This document shows, piece by piece, positions 44,430 through 53,225 of a stretch of DNA of 64,000 nt. A model generated the notes under the pieces. That model saw only the letters and a program-made list of their open reading frames with translations, made no database searches and was not told where the DNA came from. Made by a program: the position numbers and the translations under genes. Position 1 is the stretch's first letter. Each line of letters starts with the position of its first letter. The stretch is from Marinobacter sp. S6332 (lineage in GTDB: Bacteria > Pseudomonadota > Gammaproteobacteria > Pseudomonadales > Oleiphilaceae): positions 124,001-188,000 of the forward strand of contig NZ_JALKAP010000002.1 in the NCBI RefSeq assembly GCF_023016045.1, given 5' to 3'.

Positions 44430-45280
44430 ACGTTGCCCGAAATAAGCTACAAATGATCCTGGGGAGCAATGAGTGCAACGTTTGTGCTTCTGTATTCGAC
44501 CCATTGTCATCGCGCATGGCAGAGAGTATCGGCTTCAGTGTCGGTATTCTGGGCGGATCCATCAGCTCACTGATGCAGTTGGGGTTGCCAGATATTTCTT
44601 TGCTTACTTTGAGTGAACTGGCGGATCACGCCCGTCGAGTATGCCAAGCCTCAACACTACCAGTTATCGTGGATGGCGACAGTGGTTATGGCAATGCGTT
44701 GAATGTAACCAGACTGATCCAAGAACTGGAGTTTGCTGGCGCATCCGGCATAACCATCGAAGATACAGTTTTACCCAGGCCTCACGGTCTTGAGAATTCG
44801 TTGGCTTCACTTGCCGAAGCCAGCAGCAAACTCAAGGCTGCATTAGATGCTCGCAAGGATGAATCCCTGGCTGTAATTGCCCGTACGCCGGCAGACCTCA
44901 GCCAGCCTTTGGATTCGATTCTTGAGCGTGTCGACTGTTATACCCAGACCGGCGTTGATGCTATTTGTGCGTTTGGTCTGAGCAATCCCGAAACGCTAGC
45001 GGCCATCAAAAAGGTTACCCCCTTGCCACTCATGATCATCAGCTATGGCGACAATCAACTCGGCAGCCCCGAGGTTTTAGCGGCTCAGGGTGTGCGGGTC
45101 CATATGCGCGGGCACACACCATTCGAAAACGCTATCAGCACTGTTTACCAATCTTTAGTCGATACTTTTAATGAGCAGTCAGGGTCGGCCTCTGTCTCCC
45201 ACCCTACCAGTAAGCGCATTATTTCCAACTTTTCCCACCAAGCACACTTTGATGAACTGTCTCAAACTTATGAAATCTAA
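44423..45280 (+). CDS. PEP mutase / isocitrate lyase superfamily C-C lyase (oxaloacetate decarboxylase-like)
   Basis: This 285-residue alpha/beta-barrel protein has the metal-binding VDGDSGYGN at residues 83-91 and the IEDTVLPRP segment near 111. The isocitrate lyase KKCGH loop is absent, so it is not a true ICL. Relatives include oxaloacetate decarboxylase of the PA4872 type, 2,3-dimethylmalate lyase and CPEP mutase. A C-C lyase giving pyruvate or a similar end product would complete the pathway. It overlaps the amidase end by seven bases and closes the operon. Confidence 0.82.
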   Translation: MLNVARNKLQMILGSNECNVCASVFDPLSSRMAESIGFSVGILGGSISSLMQLGLPDISLLTLSELADHARRVCQASTLPVIVDGDSGYGNALNVTRLIQELEFAGASGITIEDTVLPRPHGLENSLASLAEASSKLKAALDARKDESLAVIARTPADLSQPLDSILERVDCYTQTGVDAICAFGLSNPETLAAIKKVTPLPLMIISYGDNQLGSPEVLAAQGVRVHMRGHTPFENAISTVYQSLVDTFNEQSGSASVSHPTSKRIISNFSHQAHFDELSQTYEI

Positions 45281-45313
45281 CACCCTCCTGCCCTGCCCTC
45301 TCATTGCTTCAGA

Positions 45314-45330
45314 CAGTAAAGAGTTTACTG
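45314..45330 (+). terminator. Weak hairpin after the catabolic operon
   Basis: A 7-bp stem CAGTAAA / TTTACTG with a GAG loop lies 33 bp after the lyase stop, followed by GCATATTTATTAT. It could be a weak terminator. The stem has few GC pairs. Confidence 0.4.
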
Positions 45331-45458
45331 GCATATTTATTATCGATAACTAGTTCTGGGCTCTTAAGCTTACCTTACTTCGCAAACACTGCGGATTGGT
45401 TTAGGATGCGCCGCTACACCCTGTTCCCGCCAATAGTTTCTAATACCGTCAGGCCACC

Positions 45459-46214
45459 ATGTCCTCCAATTACCTGTACACCGATTTATCCGCCTATTAC
45501 GACTTGATGTGCGCGGATATCAACTACCACGCCCAAAGCTCCGGCGTGCGCAGACTGCATCAGCTATTTGGCAACGAGGGCAACACCCATCTGGATCTGG
45601 CCTGCGGGACCGGCCCCCACGTGCATCACTTTATCAACTTCGGATATCAATGCAGTGGCCTGGATATAAACCAGCCCATGCTGGAACAAGCGAAAACCCG
45701 GTGCCCGGAGGCCCATTTTTCGTTAGGAGACATGTGCGATTTCGAGATGGATGAACCGCTGGATTTAATCACCTGCTTCTTGTACTCCATCCACTACAGC
45801 GGTGAGATCGACAAACTAAAGCAGTGCATTGCCAGTGCTCATCGCGCTTTAAAGCCCGGTGGTGTGTTCTGCTTCAACTCCGTCGACAAGGACAAAATTG
45901 ATAACAGATTATTTGAGCGGCATACCGTCACCCAGGGAGATAGCCTGTTCACCTTCAGCTCCGCGTGGCATTACTCCGGCGAAGGGGAGAAACAAGGCCT
46001 CAAGCTGAGCATCACGAAAACTACCGATGGCATCACTAAGTCATGGGATGACGAACACCCTATGGTCGCGGTGAGCTTTGAAGAACTGGCAAGCCTTTTA
46101 CAACCCTACTTTGATGTCCATATTCTTGAGCACGACTACGAAAAGATAATGCCGTGGGATAAATCATCCGGGAATGCGATCTTCGTGTGTGTAAAAGCAC
46201 TCACGCCCGAATAA
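45459..46214 (+). CDS. Class I SAM-dependent methyltransferase
   Basis: This 251-residue protein has a SAM-binding motif I LDLACGTGPHVHHFINFGYQ near residue 45, motif Post-I GLDINQPMLEQAK near 68, and LDLITCFLYSIHY near 108. It resembles small-molecule methyltransferases. A promoter in the 178-bp gap is likely, so it may be independent of the upstream operon. It overlaps the convergent Na/Pi cotransporter homologue by 14 bp. Substrate unknown. Confidence 0.85.
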   Translation: MSSNYLYTDLSAYYDLMCADINYHAQSSGVRRLHQLFGNEGNTHLDLACGTGPHVHHFINFGYQCSGLDINQPMLEQAKTRCPEAHFSLGDMCDFEMDEPLDLITCFLYSIHYSGEIDKLKQCIASAHRALKPGGVFCFNSVDKDKIDNRLFERHTVTQGDSLFTFSSAWHYSGEGEKQGLKLSITKTTDGITKSWDDEHPMVAVSFEELASLLQPYFDVHILEHDYEKIMPWDKSSGNAIFVCVKALTPE

Positions 46215-48066
46215 GCGGAGAGTCGTCATCGTCGCTTCCTAACCGACGCACCTCACGTAGCAGCTCATCACCATCCGCAAGCCCCAACTGCAGTACGTTG
46301 CGGAAGCTTTGGGTTATGCGAACCGAGTACCCTAGATCGTGCATTAATGAGCTGGCCTGCAGGTTGTTCAGTTGGCCTTTGCGCACATCGCTGAAGATTC
46401 GGTGTCGAAATCCGGAATCGAACTTTGCAGCTTCACTATCCACCCAGTCCAAACGGTTGCGCCACACATCGTCCGGCACCTCCAAACCACCGACTTCACG
46501 CACTTGCCTTAGCACCCATAGCAGGTGGCGGCGTAGTTCCATGTAGTGCTCATGGGCAAGCGAGCGTTCATCCCGCAGATACCGTCCCAGATTTTTTTGC
46601 AGCGCTTTGGCGTCTTTTACCGCATCCACCAACTGTAATGCCGCCATTTGGCAGGTCATCCAAAATTGCTGGTGGTCCTCATCTTTGGTGGTGTCCAATC
46701 GGCTCATAAAACCCAACAGGTCGGAATACACAACTTTGATATGGCGCCGATACAAATCCTCAGTGTCCAAGCCTTCGGTTTCATCTGGCCTTGCATCCAG
46801 CCTTGCTTCATCCACCTCTCGCGAAATCAGCTGCTCGACTGGCTGATAAAGCGCATGGCAAATCACCTCAAGGCTTAACCGGCCAAGGTGTTGCAACTCC
46901 TGAACCACCGCCCGGGAAGCCGTGTCAACGGAGGCCAGCGCCGCCTCGTTTAGGTATCGCGCGTGGCTCTCGGGCAGATCCCGCTGCTCCACAAGGTTGC
47001 GAGGGCCGGTGGTTGCGTCTGTGATTAATACGGCAGGCTCTTTGCGATCCGGCAACACCCGGCGCAACCCACGCTCCAGCTGTTTCTGCCAAGGCCAGAA
47101 CAGCAGCACACCAATTCCGTTGAATAAGGTTTGGAACATGGCCAGTTGCAACAGAGTGTTATCACCTGCACCAAACACGCCCATCAGAGCCTGAGACACC
47201 CAAGTAAGAGGCGACAGCAACAGGAAGGTGCCTAGCCCCGTAAGAATGTTGAATAGTGCGTGCACAAGCGCCAACCGCTGCCCACTGCGATTACCGCCCA
47301 GCCAACCAACGAATGCCGTAGTTACACTGCTACCTATATTGCCGCCAATGGCAATGGCAATGCCTTGCCAAAGCTCTATCTGGCCGCCAGCCAACGCGGC
47401 CAAAACCAACATCAAGGTAGCGTGACTAGACTGCAGAATTGCCGTTAACACCAGACCAATTGCAACAAAACTGAGCTGGACCGTGAAGCTGCCATCCATA
47501 GGCCCAGCCAGATCAATCACACTTCCAAACTCAGTGAAGCCGCTTTTTATTTGGTCGATGCCCAAAAAGATAAAAGCGATGCCCAGCACAATACGGCCAA
47601 AAGCCTTACCTTTTGGAGAGCTGAAGCCGGCAAGAACACCGAACACAAGTAACGGCAGGGCCAGTGGGCTCAGGCTAAAGTTCTGGCCTGCAGCTGCAAG
47701 CAACCAGATACCTCCACTGGTACCCAGGTTGATGCCCAATAGAATCGAGATGCCGCCCGCTAAATGAATCAACCCGGTGCTGATAAATGCAATGGTCAAC
47801 AAAGACATCAGGGTGGTTGATTGCAAAATCATGGTGCCGCCTACACCAAACATCAGCCCTTTGAGTGGCGTTGCTGTGCTGCGCTCTAACAACTGTTCAA
47901 GTCGACTTCCTGCAAGCTCCTTCAAACCCTCTTCAAGGCATTGCATCCCAAACAGAAACAAAGCCAAACCCGCACACAACTGTAACCACCCTGTGCTGTA
48001 CCAGAAGCTTGCAGACAATATCGCCAGCGCCAAGACTGGCAGTACAAACGATTTCACTCTAACCAT
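46201..48066 (-). CDS. Na/Pi-cotransporter II family protein with PhoU-like domain
   Basis: This 621-residue protein has about nine membrane helices in two inverted repeats. The QSS-type motifs are TMILQSTTLMSLLT near 58 and TAILQSSHATLMLVLA near 212. A helical C-terminal PhoU-like domain runs from about 370 on. NptA-type proteins take up phosphate with sodium, and the PhoU-like part probably regulates them. The first QSTT repeat departs from the canonical QSSS. Confidence 0.88.
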   Translation of the reverse strand: MVRVKSFVLPVLALAILSASFWYSTGWLQLCAGLALFLFGMQCLEEGLKELAGSRLEQLLERSTATPLKGLMFGVGGTMILQSTTLMSLLTIAFISTGLIHLAGGISILLGINLGTSGGIWLLAAAGQNFSLSPLALPLLVFGVLAGFSSPKGKAFGRIVLGIAFIFLGIDQIKSGFTEFGSVIDLAGPMDGSFTVQLSFVAIGLVLTAILQSSHATLMLVLAALAGGQIELWQGIAIAIGGNIGSSVTTAFVGWLGGNRSGQRLALVHALFNILTGLGTFLLLSPLTWVSQALMGVFGAGDNTLLQLAMFQTLFNGIGVLLFWPWQKQLERGLRRVLPDRKEPAVLITDATTGPRNLVEQRDLPESHARYLNEAALASVDTASRAVVQELQHLGRLSLEVICHALYQPVEQLISREVDEARLDARPDETEGLDTEDLYRRHIKVVYSDLLGFMSRLDTTKDEDHQQFWMTCQMAALQLVDAVKDAKALQKNLGRYLRDERSLAHEHYMELRRHLLWVLRQVREVGGLEVPDDVWRNRLDWVDSEAAKFDSGFRHRIFSDVRKGQLNNLQASSLMHDLGYSVRITQSFRNVLQLGLADGDELLREVRRLGSDDDDSPLIRA

Positions 48067-48196
48067 TTACGCAAAATCCGAAATTGATGCCATCGTGGCA
48101 GCGATTGGATAACGATAGCAGAAACGGAACAAATCCAACTTTCTCAGTTCGCGCTAGACTGGTGGGTATGAATAATCGATCCGCACGGGTGACCAT

Positions 48197-49324
48197 TTGA
48201 AAAAGTTATTCCTGATTTGTGCAACAGCCCTAATGTTGGCGGCTGTTTTTAGCACTATAGCCCAGCCGGTTCCCATTGAGCACAAGCTGATTAACATTCA
48301 CGCCCGAGACATGCTCGGTGACTTCCCTGACATAGAGCAAGAGCCCGTCGAGATTCAAGCGATACTGCTGGATATGTCGGATGACCCCTTGCTGTTACTG
48401 AAAGCGCAAGCTGCGTTTATACGCTACCCAAACATGGCTAGAGCGCTGTTTCCGCTTTATGCTTCCGAGCCCGAGTTTCGGGATATTCTGCGGCGCTATG
48501 GCGAGGAGGTTTTGCCGCCCATTCAGCATTTCGTAAACCAGCCTATTAGCACTATTGAGTGGATGAACAAGGCTTCTCGTCAGTATCAGGCCGCCAAACG
48601 TTTTCTTACCGGCCTCCCGGAGGCATCTGAGCCAGACAACAAACAACCCAACCAACGCAGCAACCTGTCACCGGAAGAACGGGGCTGGTACGCAGTCAAT
48701 TTTATTCAAAGCGAAGGCCACGATTTTCTGGGTCAGTTTGTTGTGGACAGCCAGGGCACAACCCAATGGATTGGAACAGAACGGGTATTAGAAGGGTTAA
48801 ACCAGTTTTTCGCCAGCGGCATTCGTGATTTGGAACGCAACTACCGCTCTGGCAATGAGGTTACCGCAGGCGATATTGGCTGGGCCTCGGTGGACGTCTT
48901 GGTCTTTGCCAGTGCGGTGAAAGTGCTTCAGGTGGGGCGCGCAACTGCAGTTGCCGCTAAGGGTGCAAGCCGGGGTACTCGCTCCGCAGCTCTGGCTGCG
49001 AGGGTGACCCGCAGCGGAAAACTGGCTCTGCGCAGCGCCCGATACGCCAAGTGGCCCTTGTTTATTGGCGCAGGCTACCTTGTTGTTACCCACCCAAGCC
49101 TTATCAATGACTTATTTGCCGGCGTGGCAGAGGTGCTTGGCTACCCAGTAGCCGCCGTTCAGTTTTTGGGCTGGCTGCTATTGCTTATCCCTGTACTGTA
49201 CATCGGCAGTTGGCTGTTGTGGCTACTGGCCCCGCTATTGATGGCGTTACTCCACGCCTTGAGTCATCTTGTAGCAACCCTGAGCGGCAGGCGGCATCGG
49301 CATTCCGGATACGGTAAGCTATAG
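48197..49324 (+). CDS. Uncharacterised membrane protein with signal peptide
   Basis: This 375-residue protein has an N-terminal signal peptide (FLICATALMLAAVFSTIAQ), a helical extracytoplasmic region to about residue 290, and two membrane helices near 293-312 and 327-360. Translation starts at TTG (48197) with a GGTGA-like site; no ATG is better placed. A basic run near residues 250-285 (GASRGTRSAALAARVTRSGK) precedes the helices. No family recognised. It lies 34 bp before the DUF72 gene, so a shared transcript is likely. Confidence 0.65.
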   Translation: MKKLFLICATALMLAAVFSTIAQPVPIEHKLINIHARDMLGDFPDIEQEPVEIQAILLDMSDDPLLLLKAQAAFIRYPNMARALFPLYASEPEFRDILRRYGEEVLPPIQHFVNQPISTIEWMNKASRQYQAAKRFLTGLPEASEPDNKQPNQRSNLSPEERGWYAVNFIQSEGHDFLGQFVVDSQGTTQWIGTERVLEGLNQFFASGIRDLERNYRSGNEVTAGDIGWASVDVLVFASAVKVLQVGRATAVAAKGASRGTRSAALAARVTRSGKLALRSARYAKWPLFIGAGYLVVTHPSLINDLFAGVAEVLGYPVAAVQFLGWLLLLIPVLYIGSWLLWLLAPLLMALLHALSHLVATLSGRRHRHSGYGKL

Positions 49325-49358
49325 CGCATACACACCCTACCATCCGGAACCGCTGACA

Positions 49359-50216
49359 ATGGCACTGCCCTACTTTCTTGGCTGCCCTCAATGGCAGCAC
49401 CCAGCATGGGGTAACCTGCTACCACCGGGCGAAAGCCCGCTGGGCCGTTACAGTCAGGTGTTTAACTGTGTTGAAGGCAACACAACGTTTTATGCGACAC
49501 CCAGCCAGGAACAGTGCCGGCAATGGCGTGCGCAGGTGCCAGACAATTTTCGCTTTCTACTAAAATTCCCCCGTCAGATTACTCACGACCGCCTGCTGTC
49601 TGGCGTGGACGCAAGCGTGCGCGACTTTCTGGACATTGTTGCCCCCTTGGAAGACGTGCTCGGCCCTTTCCTCCTGCAACTCCCTGCGGCATTTGGACCA
49701 AGGCACCTGAACAACCTATGGGACTTTATCGACGCCCTGCCAGCACCAATGGAATGTGCAGTTGAGGTTCGCCACAAGGCTTTTTTCAGCAAAGGTGATG
49801 CTGAAAAAGCTCTAAATCGTGGCCTTCGTGAACGCAGGGTCACACGGGTATGCATGGATACCCGTGCTTTATTTTCGGCGGTGCCAGATGCGACGCCAGA
49901 TAAAGACGTCACTATTGAAGCACAGCGCAAAAAGCCCAGAGTGCCGGTGCACCTGCTTCCCGGTGATGCGGCCCCGGTGATCCGCTACATTGGGCACCCG
50001 GATCTAGAAAGTAACCGCCGCTATTTGGCACCTTGGGTTGAACGAGTTGCCACTTGGGTTGAAGAAGGTCGGCGGCCCTATTTCTTTTTACACATGCCGG
50101 ACATAGGTGATGCGCTCGCACTCACCGAGCTCTGGACGAGGCTTATAAGTGAGCGGGTGGACGGGTTGGAAGCACTAAGCTTTAGCGAAAAACAGCCCCA
50201 AATGGGACTGTTCTAA
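49359..50216 (+). CDS. DUF72 family TIM-barrel protein (YecE-like)
   Basis: This 285-residue DUF72 protein has FLGCPQWQHPAWGN at the N-terminus, NCVEGNTTFYATPS near 35, FLLKFPRQITHD near 66 and CAVEVRHKAFF near 132. The FxEGNTTFY and EVRH motifs are typical. Function unknown; structures show a TIM barrel resembling xylose isomerase-fold proteins. Confidence 0.9.
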   Translation: MALPYFLGCPQWQHPAWGNLLPPGESPLGRYSQVFNCVEGNTTFYATPSQEQCRQWRAQVPDNFRFLLKFPRQITHDRLLSGVDASVRDFLDIVAPLEDVLGPFLLQLPAAFGPRHLNNLWDFIDALPAPMECAVEVRHKAFFSKGDAEKALNRGLRERRVTRVCMDTRALFSAVPDATPDKDVTIEAQRKKPRVPVHLLPGDAAPVIRYIGHPDLESNRRYLAPWVERVATWVEEGRRPYFFLHMPDIGDALALTELWTRLISERVDGLEALSFSEKQPQMGLF

Positions 50217-50239
50217 AACCGCGCTCCAAACCGTATAGC

Positions 50240-51034
50240 TTATTTGGATGCCCTGGCAAGACGGAACAACATTTCCGGCGACAAACGTTTAACCCAAAGC
50301 GCCGCCATTTCCTTGCCTTTACCCACCGGGATCTCACGTTTTTTGCTGTTCAACGCCTTTACCACCACATCCGCACACTCACTCACATCCATTCCGCCTG
50401 CGATATCTTCATCTTCTTCGCCGAAGGTCTGGCCATCACCTGTTAGCGCATTCCGGGAGATATCCGTGCGAATAAAGCCGGGCACGATGGTTGATACATG
50501 CACCCCCTGCCCTTCCACTTCGGTGCGCAAAGCATCGAAGAAGCCCATAACCGCATGCTTGGCGGCGCAGTAACCGGTACGTGTTGGTGCGCCGACCTTG
50601 CCCGCTACGCTGGCGGTTACGGCAATATGACCACTACCCCGCTCAAGCATGTGGGGCAGAACAGCTTTGGTCAGGGCAATCTGCCCCATTACATCCACCT
50701 CCATCAATTGGCGGTAGACCGACATATCTGTATCCACACACAGGGACCGCTGAGAGAGACCGGCATTGTTGATCAACAAATCAATTCCACCAAACTGCTC
50801 GAGCACTGCCTGTACCGCACCCGGCAAAGCCTCCCAATCTGTAACATCCAGAGGCAAAACGAACACCTGATCTGCGCCGAGGCCCTTATTGCGGCAACGC
50901 TCGGCTACACGCTCTAGCTCACTTTGCCTGCGGGCGGAAAGAACAAGGCGGGCGCCCTCCTGAGCAAAACGGACGGCCAAGGCTTCGCCAATGCCGGCGG
51001 ATGCGCCGGTTATCCAGATGGTTCTATCAGTCAT
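50240..51034 (-). CDS. Short-chain dehydrogenase/reductase (SDR)
   Basis: This 264-residue classical SDR has TGASAGIGEALA near residue 9, NNAGLSQR near 90, the catalytic Ser in TASVAGK and YCAAKHA with Tyr and Lys. It uses NAD(P)H, with Arg residues after the first strand (SARRQSE) hinting at NADPH. ATG at 51034 with GGAG upstream is preferred to TTG at 51040. The substrate is unknown. Confidence 0.88.
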   Translation of the reverse strand: MTDRTIWITGASAGIGEALAVRFAQEGARLVLSARRQSELERVAERCRNKGLGADQVFVLPLDVTDWEALPGAVQAVLEQFGGIDLLINNAGLSQRSLCVDTDMSVYRQLMEVDVMGQIALTKAVLPHMLERGSGHIAVTASVAGKVGAPTRTGYCAAKHAVMGFFDALRTEVEGQGVHVSTIVPGFIRTDISRNALTGDGQTFGEEDEDIAGGMDVSECADVVVKALNSKKREIPVGKGKEMAALWVKRLSPEMLFRLARASK

Positions 51035-51193
51035 TACCAATTACTCCAGAAAGGTGAACTAAAGGCTAAATCGAACATTTATTAGACTAACGGATACGCC
51101 CGTCAACACGAACCCCCATAAAGGGAGTTGCTGCCCTAAGCATTCAGTGCCAAGATTTCTTTCGTTTTTCAAAAATGATCGTTGAGGAAACTT

Positions 51194-51337
51194 ATGACAC
51201 TTCACCTAGAACTCGCGCCCCTCATTAGCTTGGGCGCAGGCATTGGAATTCTGGTATTCCCACGCTTGCTCAACTATATCGTTGCAGGCTACCTGATTAC
51301 CCTTGGTGTTTTAGGGCTGCTCGGGCATTCACTATAA
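51194..51337 (+). CDS. DUF3096 small membrane protein
   Basis: This 47-residue protein, MTLHLELAPLISLGAGIGI and so on to LLGHSL, matches the DUF3096 family of short proteins with two hydrophobic helices (about 8-24 and 28-45). A GAGG site lies seven bases before the ATG. Function unknown; family members appear near stress or envelope genes. It ends 40 bp before the GacA-type box of the RNA gene. Confidence 0.82.
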   Translation: MTLHLELAPLISLGAGIGILVFPRLLNYIVAGYLITLGVLGLLGHSL

Positions 51338-51376
51338 CCTATCGCTTTCGTCGACAGGGTTCGGGCGCACGCGCTC

Positions 51377-51394
51377 TGTAGGAGATATCTCACA
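51377..51394 (+). promoter_or_regulatory. GacA/UvrY-type upstream activating box
   Basis: TGTAGGAGATATCTCACA is an 18-base near-palindrome that matches 10 of the 12 defined bases of the GacA consensus TGTAAG-N6-CTTACA. It lies about 70 bp before the likely transcription start of the GGA-rich RNA, a spacing like that of rsmY. A TAGAAT -10 element is at 51438-51443. Confidence 0.72.
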
Positions 51395-51449
51395 AGCCAG
51401 CGAGTCAATCTCCGGTATCTCACAAATTCGCTCCCGCTAGAATAGGCGG

Positions 51450-51666
51450 TGTTAGGGATGACAAGCCAGCACGGAACGTTGGCGCAGGGATGACTGCTCT
51501 ATGGAACCAGAGCTATCAAAGGGATTTGGAGTAGCCCGAAGGATATGGGCTTTCAAGGATGATCAAGGATGAAGCGCTTAGGAAGAGTGCAGCCTAAAGG
51601 AATAGGCGGGGGTTCACGGAACATAGGACTACATGGAGTGTAGTCCTTGCCCGTGCACTATTTTTT
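51450..51666 (+). ncRNA. CsrB/RsmZ-type small RNA, candidate sponge of CsrA/RsmA
   Basis: This roughly 215-nt RNA is deduced from its structure. GGA triplets occur at least fourteen times. Several lie in hairpin loops: 51465-51483 (loop GGA), 51496-51513 (GCTCT/AGAGC with ATGGAACC loop), 51533-51551 (AGCCC/GGGCT with GAAGGATAT loop), 51574-51590 (AGGA loop), and 51626-51646 (GGACTACA/TGTAGTCC with TGGAG loop). Two copies of CAAGGATGA stand in tandem at 51554 and 51564, and GGGATGAC occurs at 51455 and 51487. This is the layout that binds CsrA/RsmA dimers. It follows a GacA box and ends in a hairpin plus T run. The exact 5' end is inferred from the -10 element. Confidence 0.75.
51615..51666 (+). 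terminator. Intrinsic terminator of the small RNA
   Basis: The 9-bp stem AGGACTACA / TGTAGTCCT extends with an outer CACGG / CCGTG stem across a small internal loop, then CACTATTTTTT follows. The loop still carries a GGA, so the terminator doubles as a CsrA/RsmA binding hairpin. Confidence 0.8.
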
Positions 51667-51792
51667 CAGCGCTATTCTACCTACTCCCTTCGCACTTTCT
51701 CTTCCCCGCGAAAACCTGAACAACCTATTCCTGTTGTATTGCTCCCTGACTCACATACATAACGATGCACGTTAGACTCAGGAGTCACTTAC

Positions 51793-52062
51793 ATGAAACA
51801 CACACCCTTTTTTGCCACACTCGTACTACTGTTCAGCTTGGCAAGCGGATTTGCCTTTGCAGAGCAGCCAGCTATAAATATCAACAGCGCAGATGCAGCA
51901 ACTTTGGCAAGCCTTGATGGTATTGGCAACAGCAAAGCAGAAGCCATTGTTGCTTATCGCAAAGCCAACGGCCCTTTCAAAACGCCAGAGGGGCTGGCCA
52001 ATGTGAAAGGTATTGGCGCTCGCACTGTTGAGAAAAACGCTGAGCGTTTAACTGTAAAGTAG
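51793..52062 (+). CDS. ComEA-type helix-hairpin-helix DNA-binding protein
   Basis: This 89-residue protein has a signal peptide (FATLVLLFSLASGFAFAE), then a ComEA-type double helix-hairpin-helix: ININSADAATLASLDGIGNSKAEAIV, then GPFKTPEGLANVKGIGARTVEKN. Members bind DNA in the periplasm and take part in natural transformation. GGAG lies before the ATG. It is preceded by the small RNA gene, and its own promoter must lie in the 126 bp between. Confidence 0.9.
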   Translation: MKHTPFFATLVLLFSLASGFAFAEQPAININSADAATLASLDGIGNSKAEAIVAYRKANGPFKTPEGLANVKGIGARTVEKNAERLTVK

Positions 52063-52088
52063 ATTGCAAGAACAGTAGCCTAGTCCCT

Positions 52089-52118
52089 AAAAGATGGCAG
52101 TTTGCAGTCGTCATCTTT
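52089..52118 (+). terminator. Weak hairpin after comEA
   Basis: The arms AAAGATG and CATCTTT pair around a 15-base loop, followed by CATTCTT. It may be the comEA terminator, but the stem is short and AT-rich. Confidence 0.4.
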
Positions 52119-52268
52119 CATTCTTACTCGCAAATACACCTTTAACTGAGCCGCTGGCATACCAACAAACGCTCTGTTAGTCTCCTAACCATCCTAAATC
52201 GCCGACACTGAACCGACCGCTCTCGGCAGTGTTCAATGTTCCAAACAACTGGTCAAACTGGGTGTAGA

Positions 52269-53225
52269 ATGATTCGAGGCGCCCTTCTAATCGCTCTGGC
52301 TGCTCTGCTATGGGCAACCACCGGAATCGTTGCGAAATTCCTGTTTACCGAAACCGAACTTCAAGCGACTACTCTCGCCTTTCTCCGGCTAGCTGTTGCC
52401 TTGCCATTTTTCTGGATGTTGATGCGCAGAGAGCAACGGCATCTTCGCAACGCCGACGCCAGTGCAACTGGCAGCTCGCTGCGGCAGTTAAATCTGAGAT
52501 CTTTGGCACCTCTTGCGGCACTTGGGGTCTTCCAAGCTATCTATCAGGGCAGCTACCTTTTGGCTGTAGACCTAACCGGCGCAGGTATCGCAACACTGAT
52601 CGCCCTATGCTTACCACCGGTGCTTGTCGCACTGCTTGCAGCGCCTTTGTTGGGAGAAAAGCCCAGCCTGCTTACCGTATTGGCACTGGTCACCGCTGTT
52701 ATCGGCACCGCCATGCTCGTTCTCAGCGATATGGGTACCAGCGGCACCCTACGCCTAGCAGGCATACTCATGGCGCTTCTTGCAGCGCTGGTGTACACAG
52801 GTTTCACGCTCACAAGCCGCTACAGCTCAACAGGTACGCCGGTTTTTACCACCGCATTTATCTGTTTTTTTACAGCCGCAGTAATCCTCCTGCCCGTGGT
52901 GTTGCTTAGCGATGGCTTTGAAGGAATTGAAAACCTGGCGCTTCGGCACTGGTTGATGGTGGCCATTATCGGCATTGTGCCTACGTGCATAGGTTATGTG
53001 AGCTTCTTTGCTGGCATGAAAACCACACCGGCCACACTTTCCAGCATCATCGTGACGCTGGAGCCGTTGTTTGTCGCTTTGCTCGCTTGGATTATTCTGG
53101 AGGAAGTTCTGGGGCCGATTGGCATTGCAGGCGCATTCATACTCACCGCAGCGGTGATCGTGGCCTCACGTTATGGGGGAAAACCCAACGCCGCCCCGAA
53201 AGACGACGCTGGCGCATCCGTATGA
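52269..53225 (+). CDS. EamA/DMT family transporter
   Basis: This 318-residue protein has about ten membrane helices in two EamA repeats. The first starts ALLIALAALLWATTGIVAKFLF, and the second near residue 165. A charged loop follows helix two. Family members export amino acids, nucleosides or drugs. ATG at 52269 (MIRGALL) fits the first helix; the frame from 52236 adds a short polar start and has no better ribosome site. Confidence 0.85.
   Translation: MIRGALLIALAALLWATTGIVAKFLFTETELQATTLAFLRLAVALPFFWMLMRREQRHLRNADASATGSSLRQLNLRSLAPLAALGVFQAIYQGSYLLAVDLTGAGIATLIALCLPPVLVALLAAPLLGEKPSLLTVLALVTAVIGTAMLVLSDMGTSGTLRLAGILMALLAALVYTGFTLTSRYSSTGTPVFTTAFICFFTAAVILLPVVLLSDGFEGIENLALRHWLMVAIIGIVPTCIGYVSFFAGMKTTPATLSSIIVTLEPLFVALLAWIILEEVLGPIGIAGAFILTAAVIVASRYGGKPNAAPKDDAGASV

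Noticed and set aside
44423-45280. Isocitrate lyase or methylisocitrate lyase for the last gene of the catabolic operon
   Set aside because: The KKCGH catalytic loop is absent; only the superfamily metal motif is present.
51340-51660. Reading the GGA-rich stretch as a small protein gene
   Set aside because: No ORF of useful length on either strand; RNA structure explains the sequence better.
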